Shown here: positions 1 through 6,053 of the stretch, in pieces | How positions within the stretch are numbered: the first letter of the stretch is position 1 | How the letters are laid out: every line of letters starts with the position of its first letter | DNA from: an uncultured Oceanospirillales bacterium | GTDB lineage: Bacteria; Pseudomonadota; Gammaproteobacteria; Pseudomonadales; Litorivicinaceae | NCBI GenBank assembly: GCA_913061245.1 | Contig: CAJXTO010000094.1 | Span: 1-6,053, forward strand | Reading direction: 5' to 3' | DNA: 6,053 bases | Program-made: the position numbers and the translations under genes | Notes under the pieces: generated by a model | The model's database searches: none | The model's input: only the letters and a program-made list of their open reading frames with translations | Told to the model about the DNA's origin: nothing

Positions 1-21
1 CATTAGCCCGGCTGAAAATAT

Positions 22-26
22 AAGGA
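22..26 (+). promoter_or_regulatory. Ribosome binding site of pyk
   Basis: AAGGA lies 7 nt upstream of the ATG at 34, a normal Shine-Dalgarno distance, and supports that start. The remaining leader (1-33) is too short to show a promoter or operator. All three forward frames hit a stop before 34 (TAG at 4-6, TAA at 21-23, TAG at 29-31), so an upstream gene could end here, but nothing identifies it. Confidence 0.75.
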
Positions 27-33
27 AATAGAG

Positions 34-1497
34 ATGCGTCGTACTAAAATTGTTGCCACATTGGGCCCTGCTTGCGACTGCCCAGGTGTGCTGAAGCGTT
101 TGCTGGAAGCTGGTGTGGACGTTTGTCGATTGAATTTCTCTCATGGCAGCGCGGATGATCATCGTCGTCGCGCTCGAGAAGTTCGTGAGATCGCGAGAGG
201 CATTGGCCGAACCGTCGCAATCCTCGCTGATCTCCAAGGACCCAAAATTCGGATTGCACGATTTAAAGATCAGTCAGTCATCCTGAAGGCTGGCGATCAA
301 TTTGTTCTTGATGCACAGCTTGATTCGAATGCTGGTGATGAATCACAAGTGGGTTTGGATTACCGCGAACTTCCGAAAGACAGTCGGCCAGGTGATGTAC
401 TTCTGCTCGATGACGGTCGAGTCGTTTTGCGCGTGACCGACGTGAACGGATCTCAGGTTGTCACCGAAGTGATCACTGGTGGAAAGCTATCCAATAATAA
501 AGGTATTAATAAACAAGGGGGCGGCCTGTCCGCCTCTGCCCTAACGGACAAAGATTACAGCGATATGGATGTTGTTGCTGAAATCGATGCAGACTTTGTT
601 GCCATCTCGTTCCCGCGAGATGCGGAAGATATGCACCTTGCACGAGCAGCGCTCAAGCAGCGGGGCTCTGATGCTGATTTGGTTGCAAAAATTGAGCGAG
701 CAGAAGCGGTTGCCTCAGATGCGGTGCTCGATGCGCTGATTTCTGCCAGTGATGCTGTCATGGTTGCGCGTGGCGATTTGGGTGTCGAGATTGGTGATGA
801 TCGATTGATCGGCGTGCAAAAGAAAATCATCACGCGCGCTCGGGCGCTTGATCGCCCAGTCATTACAGCCACCCAGATGATGGAATCCATGATCTCTAAT
901 TCAATGCCAACTCGCGCTGAAGTGTTTGATGTTGCAAACGCAGTGCTTGATGGAACAGACGCCGTGATGTTATCCGCTGAGACTGCTGCTGGTGATTATC
1001 CTGTGGAAACGGTGCTGGCTATGGCAAAAACAGCTGAAGGTGCGGAACAAACTGAGCAGGCACAAGCACTTGGTGCGCGGGTTGAGGCGCAATATGGTCG
1101 TCGTGATGAGGCAATTGCGCTTGGAGCAATGTATATCGCGAACCATTTGAAAAAATTAGCAGCAATTGTGTGCATCACAGAGAGTGGATCCACACCCTTA
1201 TGGATGAGTCGGTCCGGAGCTAGCCTGCCAATCGTCGCACTATCTGTACAGCCAAAAACATTGGCTCGAATGGCGCTATTTCGAGGCGTTATGCCTTTGG
1301 CGTTTGATCCTCCAACTGATCAGCCGATGAGCATTGTCGATAAGGTGGTCGTTGGACAGGTCGCGGAGTCATTAAAACTCCCTGAGGACAGCCAAGTGCT
1401 ACTCACTCGTGGTGACCGCCTAAATACACCAGGTGGTACCAGTACGTTAAAAATAGTATCTGTTGAAGAGGCGAAGCGAATCACAGATGGTGATTGA
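34..1497 (+). CDS. pyk: Pyruvate kinase, PykA-like (type II)
   Basis: Cytoplasmic enzyme that transfers phosphate from phosphoenolpyruvate to ADP, giving pyruvate and ATP, the last step of glycolysis. The 487-aa length is normal for the family. Visible in order: the N-terminal barrel start with RLNFSHG at 32-38 (substrate Arg32, Asn34), the B domain at about 70-167, then AKIER with the catalytic Lys219 and metal ligand Glu221, ARGDLG with metal ligand Asp248, ATQMMESM with Thr280, and a C-terminal allosteric domain from about 345. The start is set by AAGGA 7 nt upstream. Lys71 in QGPKIR sits where K+-dependent enzymes carry Glu, which predicts K+-independent activity (inference from family work). 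The N-terminus and the GGGLSASALT stretch resemble gammaproteobacterial PykA, whose E. coli member is AMP-activated; the same control here is only inferred. It is the first gene of the visible operon and overlaps zwf by 11 nt. Confidence 0.97.
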   Translation: MRRTKIVATLGPACDCPGVLKRLLEAGVDVCRLNFSHGSADDHRRRAREVREIARGIGRTVAILADLQGPKIRIARFKDQSVILKAGDQFVLDAQLDSNAGDESQVGLDYRELPKDSRPGDVLLLDDGRVVLRVTDVNGSQVVTEVITGGKLSNNKGINKQGGGLSASALTDKDYSDMDVVAEIDADFVAISFPRDAEDMHLARAALKQRGSDADLVAKIERAEAVASDAVLDALISASDAVMVARGDLGVEIGDDRLIGVQKKIITRARALDRPVITATQMMESMISNSMPTRAEVFDVANAVLDGTDAVMLSAETAAGDYPVETVLAMAKTAEGAEQTEQAQALGARVEAQYGRRDEAIALGAMYIANHLKKLAAIVCITESGSTPLWMSRSGASLPIVALSVQPKTLARMALFRGVMPLAFDPPTDQPMSIVDKVVVGQVAESLKLPEDSQVLLTRGDRLNTPGGTSTLKIVSVEEAKRITDGD

Positions 1498-2980
1498 ATC
1501 GAAAATCCCTAAAGAAGCTGAGATACCGCCCACTGACTTTGTCATTGTTGGTGGTACTGGTGATCTCGCACTCCGTAAAATTTTTCCCGCACTGTTTCAC
1601 CGATTCTTGGATGGACAGATTCCAGAGAGCTGCGCATTAATCGCGGCAGCCCGTCACACGCTGCCCAAGGATGACTTTCTTGCGCAGTTACGGCCGTTTT
1701 GTGATGAAGTCATCACAAAAGAGAACGAAGCCGACTGGCTGGCTTTTGGTGAGCGTGTTCAGATCATCGGATTTGATGTCAAAACAGGCGAAGGTGCTGA
1801 AGAAATTGAAGCGGCCTGCCTTGCGACCGCTGCCGTCCCGCGTGTGTTCTACTTTGCGATTTCACCAACCCTGTTTTCAGACGCGTGTCAGACACTTGAG
1901 CGCACTGGTCTTAAGACAGAACAAACCCGCTTGGTTGTCGAAAAACCAATGGGTCATGACTTAAAGAGTGCAGAGGCGCTTGATGACTCAATTTTAGCGG
2001 TCTTTGAAGAACGCCAAATTTACCGAATCGACCACTATCTCGGTAAAGAAACAGTACAGAACCTGATGGCACTGCGGTTTGCGAACTCAATCTTTGAATC
2101 ACTGTGGTCGAATGCGCATATCGATCATGTGCAAATCTCAGTCGCTGAAGAAGTGGGGGTCGGTTCTCGAGCGTCTTATTACGATGACTTCGGTGCACTT
2201 CGCGATATGGTTCAAAACCATTTGTTGCAACTCTTGTGTCTTGTCGCTATGGAGCCTCCGTCAAAATTCGTAGCAGACCAGGTGCGTGATGAGAAGCTTC
2301 GAGTGCTTCGGGCGCTGAAGCCAATTACGCGAGACAATTTCGATCGCTGTGTGAAGTTGGGCCAGTACACCAAAGGCTCGATTGAAGCGAAGCCTGTTGA
2401 TTCCTATTCCAATGAGGTTGGGCATGCGAGTCGTACAGAAACGTTTGCAGCGCTCCGTTGTGAGATCTCCAATTGGCGTTGGTCTGGCGTTCCTTTTTAC
2501 CTGCGGACTGGTAAACGCTTGGCCGGACGTGCCAGTGAAATTGTCATCACATTCAAGCGTCCTCCACACAACATCTTCGAGGACGGTCCTCGGAGTTCTG
2601 AAGTCATGGAGCCAAATCGTTTGGTGATTCGGTTGCAACCGAACGAAGGATTGAAGCTCAGCATGACAAGTAAAGAGCCTGGTCCTGGTGGGATGCGTTT
2701 GTTTCCAGCGAGTCTAAACCTCTCTTTTAATGAAACGTTTAAGACACGTTTGCCTGAAGCTTACGAGCGGTTACTCATGGATGTCGCCCGTGGCAACCAA
2801 ACACTCTTTATGCGCTCAGATGAAGTTGAAGCCGCTTGGGCATTCATTGACCCGATCGTGAATGAAGCAAAACTGCGTCAGCCAGAGAAATACACCGCAG
2901 GGACTTGGGGCCCTGTCTCAGCTTTTGAATTAATGGCTGAACACGGCCATCGCTGGATTGAACCTGAGGTGGATGGATGA
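1487..2980 (+). CDS. zwf: Glucose-6-phosphate 1-dehydrogenase
   Basis: Oxidises glucose-6-phosphate to 6-phosphogluconolactone, reducing NADP+ (or NAD+); entry step of the Entner-Doudoroff and oxidative pentose phosphate routes, in the cytoplasm. From the ATG at 1487 it is 497 aa, typical for the family. Visible: Rossmann motif GGTGDL at 22-27, Arg56 in AAAR (matching the NADP 2'-phosphate Arg of the Leuconostoc enzyme), EKPMG with substrate Lys153, the signature RIDHYLGKE at 180-188, QNHLLQ with the probable catalytic base His245, and YLRTGKRL with Lys343. An in-frame TTG at 1463 would add 8 residues and overlap pyk by 35 nt, but it has no Shine-Dalgarno site and the extra residues match nothing known. 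The ATG at 1487 is preferred although its own site is weak (GAAG at 1473-1476, or AAGAGG at 1466-1471, rather far); a GTG at 1490 is also possible. It overlaps pyk by 11 nt and pgl by 4 nt. Confidence 0.96.
   Translation: MVIESKIPKEAEIPPTDFVIVGGTGDLALRKIFPALFHRFLDGQIPESCALIAAARHTLPKDDFLAQLRPFCDEVITKENEADWLAFGERVQIIGFDVKTGEGAEEIEAACLATAAVPRVFYFAISPTLFSDACQTLERTGLKTEQTRLVVEKPMGHDLKSAEALDDSILAVFEERQIYRIDHYLGKETVQNLMALRFANSIFESLWSNAHIDHVQISVAEEVGVGSRASYYDDFGALRDMVQNHLLQLLCLVAMEPPSKFVADQVRDEKLRVLRALKPITRDNFDRCVKLGQYTKGSIEAKPVDSYSNEVGHASRTETFAALRCEISNWRWSGVPFYLRTGKRLAGRASEIVITFKRPPHNIFEDGPRSSEVMEPNRLVIRLQPNEGLKLSMTSKEPGPGGMRLFPASLNLSFNETFKTRLPEAYERLLMDVARGNQTLFMRSDEVEAAWAFIDPIVNEAKLRQPEKYTAGTWGPVSAFELMAEHGHRWIEPEVDG
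2966..2971 (+). promoter_or_regulatory. Ribosome binding site of pgl
   Basis: GAGGTG, a perfect match to part of the anti-Shine-Dalgarno complement, lies inside the last codons of zwf with 5 nt to the ATG at 2977. It supports that start and independent or reinitiating translation of pgl at the ATGA overlap. Confidence 0.75.
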
Positions 2981-3648
2981 GTGTTGCTCAAATCATTACT
3001 CAAGCCTTAAGTGAAACCATCGATAGAAAAGGAAACGCGAGAATTGCATTTCCAGGTGGTCGAAGTGCTGTCGACTTGATGTCTGAGCTTTCGAATGCAT
3101 CCATTGATTGGTCATCAGTAAATGTCACATTGGTTGACGAGCGCGCTGTCGATGAATCGTCGGATGCGTCTAATGCGGCACTCGTCAAATCAACGCTTTG
3201 TCAGAATCGCGCTGAGAAAGCCATCTTCGAACCGATGTTCCTAGCAGATGATGCCGAGAAGTCAGCTGATCTGCTGAATCAACACAACGTACCGCTCGAT
3301 ATCGCAGTTCTCGGCATGGGGGACGACGGGCATTTTGCGAGTCTTTTTCCAAGTGAGATCGCTGTTTCTGGGTTGGACGATGGGTTCATTGGATTTGTGG
3401 CGACTCCTGCAATTGGATCGCCATCAGTACCTCGGATTTCGATGACACTGAGTCAAATTTTATCAGCTGAGCTCGTCATTTTGCTGGTGAGCTCGGATGC
3501 GAAAAAAGAGAAAGTGATGGATGGTTTGGAATCAACGAATCCTCTCAATCCAGTGAGCTATCTATTGGCATCAGATCATCCGATTTTGATTGCCTGGCCT
3601 GATGGTTCAATGGTCACTGTGCAGAATGGAGTCATACATGAATCGTAA
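2977..3648 (+). CDS. pgl: 6-phosphogluconolactonase (DevB/SOL family)
   Basis: Hydrolyses 6-phosphogluconolactone from Zwf to 6-phosphogluconate, the substrate of Edd; cytoplasmic. At 223 aa it is slightly short for the family (about 230-240). Visible motifs: the phosphate-binding loop PGGRSA at 26-31 (usually SGGSTP or close variants), VDER at 53-56 followed by SNAALV at 65-70, GMGDDGHFASLFP at 113-125 with the probable catalytic His119, and PRISMT at 152-157. No signal peptide or membrane segment is seen. This is the DevB/SOL type, not the unrelated beta-propeller YbhE/Pgl of E. coli. The start is firm: the ATG at 2977 overlaps the zwf stop as ATGA and has a strong GAGGTG 5 nt upstream. Its end overlaps edd by 11 nt. 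The motif set plus position between zwf and edd make the call secure, although the family varies in sequence. Confidence 0.93.
   Translation: MSVAQIITQALSETIDRKGNARIAFPGGRSAVDLMSELSNASIDWSSVNVTLVDERAVDESSDASNAALVKSTLCQNRAEKAIFEPMFLADDAEKSADLLNQHNVPLDIAVLGMGDDGHFASLFPSEIAVSGLDDGFIGFVATPAIGSPSVPRISMTLSQILSAELVILLVSSDAKKEKVMDGLESTNPLNPVSYLLASDHPILIAWPDGSMVTVQNGVIHES
3628..3631 (+). promoter_or_regulatory. Ribosome binding site of edd
   Basis: GGAG within the end of pgl, 6 nt before the ATG at 3638. It decides the edd start against the in-frame upstream ATGs at 3590, 3602 and 3626, which lie deeper inside pgl and would add residues unlike any Edd N-terminus. Confidence 0.7.
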
Positions 3649-5473
3649 CGATGCGGTAAGAACTGTTCTTCAGACAATTGAGACCCGAAGTCAAAAAACG
3701 CGGGAACGCTATCTGATCGGAATTCGGGAAATGGCCGATGCATCGGATTCGGATCGAGGTCAGGTCGGTTGCTCCAATCTTGCGCATGCGGCAGCCGGCG
3801 CTCTTGAAGATCAATCGAAGCTATTAACTGTCGATGGTAGTCGTACGAAGAATTTGGCGATTGTTACTGCATATAACGACATGTTGTCTGCGCATCAGCC
3901 TTATGAATCCTATCCAAGCCGGATTAAAGAAAAAGCGAGATCGCTCGGGGCAATGGCTCAAGTCGCCGGTGGCGTTCCTGCAATGTGTGATGGTGTCACC
4001 CAAGGGCGTCCAGGCATGGAGTTATCGCTCTTATCCCGTGATGTGATCGCGATGTCGACGGCAGTTGCGCTAAGCCATAATGTTTACGACGCGTCTGTCG
4101 CGCTTGGAATTTGCGACAAGATTGTTCCAGGTCTTCTTATGGGTGCATTGTCATTTGGGCATTTGCCGACGGTGTTCATTCCTGCTGGACCGATGCAGAC
4201 GGGTATCAGTAACGATGCCAAGTCGCAGGTTCGAAAAGCGTTTGCTAAAGGTGAGGTCGGTCGTGAGGAGTTACTTGCCTCCGAGGCCGCTGCCTATCAT
4301 AGCCCTGGTACCTGTACTTTTTACGGAACGGCTAACTCCAATCAGATGTTGCTTGAGATGATGGGTGTGCAACTCCCTGGCTCGAGTTTTATCAATCCAG
4401 GAGAGGAAATCCGAGGTTTGTTGACTGACGCAGCTGTTGAAGCAGCGCTTAAAGCGTCACGTGGAAGCGATCAGTACCTACCGATCGGGGTTGTCATTGA
4501 TGCGAGAGCGATTGTGAACGCAATTGTTGGATTGCATGCAACCGGTGGATCGACCAATCACACCATGCACTTGATAGCGATTGCTCAAGCTGCTGGTTTG
4601 TCAGTGACGTGGGACGACTTTGCTTTACTGTCGAAAGTGACTCCGCTGATTGCGCGCGTGTATCCCAATGGATCTGCTGATGTGAATCATTTCCATGCAG
4701 CCGGAGGGATGGGATATGTCATGCGAGAATTATTAGATGCAGGGCTCTTACTTGGTGATGCCTTGTCCATGACTGGTCGAACCATTGCCGAGAGTATTTC
4801 AGAGCCCGCGGTGATCGAGGGCGCGTTGCAATGGGTCGCACCGCAACAGTCGTCACTCGACTCGTCTATTTTAAAGCCCGTTGATTCTCCGTTTCAGGAG
4901 ACCGGTGGGCTTGTCCACCTGACTGGCAATATGGGTCAAGCTGTGATCAAAACATCCGCGGTCGATCCGGAACGACATGTGATCGAGGCACCATGTCAGG
5001 TGTTTGACAATGAAGAGGATGTGAAGGCTGCGTTTCAAGCAGGTGAATTAAACCAAGACGTGGTCGTCGTTGTTCGTGGTCAAGGTCCAAAAGCCAACGG
5101 GATGCCGGAGCTTCATGGTCTCACACCGTCTCTATCTATTTTGCAAGATCAGGGGTACCGAGTGGCGCTAGTCACTGATGGCCGTATGAGTGGTGCCAGT
5201 GGCAAGGTTCCGGCTGCAATTCATGTTTCACCTGAGGCAAAAGATGGTGGACCGCTCAGTCGAATTGAAACTGGTGATGTCATTCGACTCGACGCAACCA
5301 CGGGTGAACTGACTGTTCTTGTTGATGATGCAACCTTAAGTGCTCGTCAGTCCGCAGTAGTGTCTGAGCCTAGTCACCCTGCACCCTGGGGGCGTTCATT
5401 GTTTTCAACATTACGGCATCAGGCCGGCCCAGCAACTTTAGGTGGCGGGTTACAGTTACTTCCGGAGGCCTAA
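3638..5473 (+). CDS. edd: Phosphogluconate dehydratase
   Basis: Dehydrates 6-phosphogluconate to 2-keto-3-deoxy-6-phosphogluconate (KDPG), the first dedicated Entner-Doudoroff step; a cytoplasmic iron-sulfur enzyme of the IlvD/Edd family. From the ATG at 3638 it is 611 aa, close to the 603 aa of E. coli Edd. Visible: AYNDMLSAHQPY at 78-89, the cluster cysteines Cys117 (PAMCDGVTQG), Cys159 (GICDKIVPG, family signature 1, with the metal-site Asp160-Lys161) and Cys226 (PGTCTFYGTANSNQM), ATGGSTNHTMH at 301-311, RGQGPKANGMPE at 480-491, and TDGRMSGASGKVP at 513-525 (signature 2). Wording such as TCTFYGTAN, SFGHLP and SAHQPY matches Edd rather than IlvD dihydroxyacid dehydratase. It overlaps pgl by 11 nt, and its TAA shares one base with the eda ATG. 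No gap, frameshift or missing key residue was seen. The [4Fe-4S] cluster should make it sensitive to oxidants (family knowledge). Confidence 0.97.
   Translation: MNRNDAVRTVLQTIETRSQKTRERYLIGIREMADASDSDRGQVGCSNLAHAAAGALEDQSKLLTVDGSRTKNLAIVTAYNDMLSAHQPYESYPSRIKEKARSLGAMAQVAGGVPAMCDGVTQGRPGMELSLLSRDVIAMSTAVALSHNVYDASVALGICDKIVPGLLMGALSFGHLPTVFIPAGPMQTGISNDAKSQVRKAFAKGEVGREELLASEAAAYHSPGTCTFYGTANSNQMLLEMMGVQLPGSSFINPGEEIRGLLTDAAVEAALKASRGSDQYLPIGVVIDARAIVNAIVGLHATGGSTNHTMHLIAIAQAAGLSVTWDDFALLSKVTPLIARVYPNGSADVNHFHAAGGMGYVMRELLDAGLLLGDALSMTGRTIAESISEPAVIEGALQWVAPQQSSLDSSILKPVDSPFQETGGLVHLTGNMGQAVIKTSAVDPERHVIEAPCQVFDNEEDVKAAFQAGELNQDVVVVVRGQGPKANGMPELHGLTPSLSILQDQGYRVALVTDGRMSGASGKVPAAIHVSPEAKDGGPLSRIETGDVIRLDATTGELTVLVDDATLSARQSAVVSEPSHPAPWGRSLFSTLRHQAGPATLGGGLQLLPEA
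5464..5468 (+). promoter_or_regulatory. Ribosome binding site of eda
   Basis: GGAGG in the last codons of edd, 4 nt before the ATG at 5473. It is a strong core at a slightly short distance and sits at the TAATG stop-start junction, which favours reinitiation by ribosomes finishing edd. Confidence 0.75.
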
Positions 5474-6053
5474 TGCATCCTGTTTTAAATGAAGCGTTAT
5501 CGCGCAGCCCAGTGATGCCGGTTTTGGTGATTCCTGAGATTACAATGGCAGCACCCTTAGCTGAGGCTCTGGCTTCTGGTGGTTTGACCGTTTTTGAAAT
5601 TACGCTTCGAACGGATTGTGCGTTGGATGCGATGGTTTTGATGAAAGATACTGTGCCTGATGCGTTGATCGGCGCCGGGACTGTGACCAATGCAGTTCGA
5701 ATGCGTGAAGCGAAAGACGCTGGTGCTGACTTTGTAGTGAGCCCGGGGACTACAGACGCTCTATGGGCGTCAAGTGTTGAGCATCAACTACCGATTCTTC
5801 CAGGTTTCTCGACGGCATCTGAGGCGATGGCTTTGATGGAGCGCGGTAGTCGTTGTGGAAAATTTTTTCCAGCCGAGGCATCTGGTGGAGTGAACTATTT
5901 AAAATCGCTCGCAGGTCCATTGTCCGAGTTTCTCGTGTGTCCAACAGGTGGTATCAAAGCAGAGACAGCGAGTCATTATCTTGCCTGCCCTAATGTTGTT
6001 TGTGTTGGTGGGAGCTGGATAGCACCCACTGATTTGTTGATGGCAGGTGATTA
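5473..6053 (+). CDS. eda: KDPG aldolase (2-dehydro-3-deoxy-phosphogluconate aldolase), 3' end outside window
   Basis: Splits KDPG into pyruvate and glyceraldehyde-3-phosphate, finishing the Entner-Doudoroff route; a class I (Schiff base) aldolase with a TIM-barrel fold, cytoplasmic and normally trimeric. The frame is open for 193 codons to the window edge; E. coli Eda has 213 aa, so about 15-20 residues are missing. Visible: FEITLRT at 41-47 with catalytic Glu42 and Arg46, GAGTV at 67-71, SPGTT at 90-94, LPGFST at 109-114, KFFPAE at 130-135 with the Schiff-base Lys130, CPTGGI at 156-161, and VGGSW at 178-182. The last complete residues, AGD, followed by a TA-starting codon, match the AGDY of E. 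coli Eda, so the reading frame very probably continues. The start at 5473 overlaps the edd stop by one base and has GGAGG 4 nt upstream. All catalytic residues are present. Confidence 0.96.
   Translation, partial: MHPVLNEALSRSPVMPVLVIPEITMAAPLAEALASGGLTVFEITLRTDCALDAMVLMKDTVPDALIGAGTVTNAVRMREAKDAGADFVVSPGTTDALWASSVEHQLPILPGFSTASEAMALMERGSRCGKFFPAEASGGVNYLKSLAGPLSEFLVCPTGGIKAETASHYLACPNVVCVGGSWIAPTDLLMAGD

Noticed and set aside
1..33. Possible tail of an upstream gene or a promoter before pyk
   Set aside because: Only 33 nt are visible, all three forward frames contain a stop, and no -35/-10 pair or terminator can be supported in so short a piece.
555..890. Open frame of 111 codons on the minus strand inside pyk
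   Set aside because: It lies wholly opposite a clear enzyme gene, its translation is low-complexity in Ser, Ala and Ile as expected from the reverse of this coding frame, and it has no recognisable motif.
1441..1465. AT-rich patch near the end of pyk with a loose inverted look (GTAC...AGTATC), considered as a HexR-type operator or internal promoter for zwf
   Set aside because: It fits neither the TGTAATTAAATTACA-like nor the TTGT-N7/8-ACAA HexR pattern, and the bases encode the conserved Pyk C-terminal stretch TSTLKIVSV.
2261..2638. Open frame of 125 codons on the minus strand inside zwf
   Set aside because: It is antisense to conserved zwf sequence, with no family resemblance and no supporting context; taken as a chance reading frame.
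3590..3637. N-terminal extension of edd from an ATG at 3590
   Set aside because: It would overlap pgl by 59 nt, the added 16 residues are unlike Edd N-termini, and GGAG at 3628-3631 points to the ATG at 3638.
5370..5690. Open frame of 106 codons on the minus strand across the edd/eda junction
   Set aside because: It is antisense to the conserved ends of edd and eda; the translated product resembles nothing recognised.

Overview
The window is one gapless stretch of five genes, all on the + strand, for central carbon metabolism: pyruvate kinase (pyk), glucose-6-phosphate dehydrogenase (zwf), 6-phosphogluconolactonase (pgl), phosphogluconate dehydratase (edd) and the start of KDPG aldolase (eda, cut by the window edge). 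The last four encode the full Entner-Doudoroff route from glucose-6-phosphate to pyruvate plus glyceraldehyde-3-phosphate. Pyk supplies the second pyruvate, made from the PEP that lower glycolysis yields from that glyceraldehyde-3-phosphate.

Layout: 1-33 is a short leader with a ribosome binding site. After it, every base lies in a gene. pyk (34-1497) overlaps zwf (best start 1487) by 11 nt, zwf overlaps pgl by 4 nt (ATGA), pgl overlaps edd by 11 nt, and edd and eda share one base (TAATG). pgl, edd and eda each have a recognisable Shine-Dalgarno site inside the end of the preceding gene; zwf has only a weak one. This points to one polycistronic, translationally coupled unit whose promoter and any operator lie upstream of base 1.

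Organism: a proteobacterium, most likely a gammaproteobacterium. Pyk resembles the PykA type of that class (GGGLSASALT-like B-domain end, 487 aa), and Edd and Eda read closely alongside the enterobacterial proteins recalled from memory. Zwf has features also common in alphaproteobacteria (GGTGDL, the PGPGGMRL segment), so placement below phylum is uncertain. GC content looks close to 50% by eye and codon use seems uniform along the window; neither was counted. No mobile element, CRISPR array, RNA gene or clear sign of recent transfer was seen.

This is well-known biochemistry. The points worth a second look are the order of genes with pyk at the head of a complete ED cassette, the tight overlaps, and the weak start context of zwf. 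I did not find an undescribed system here.
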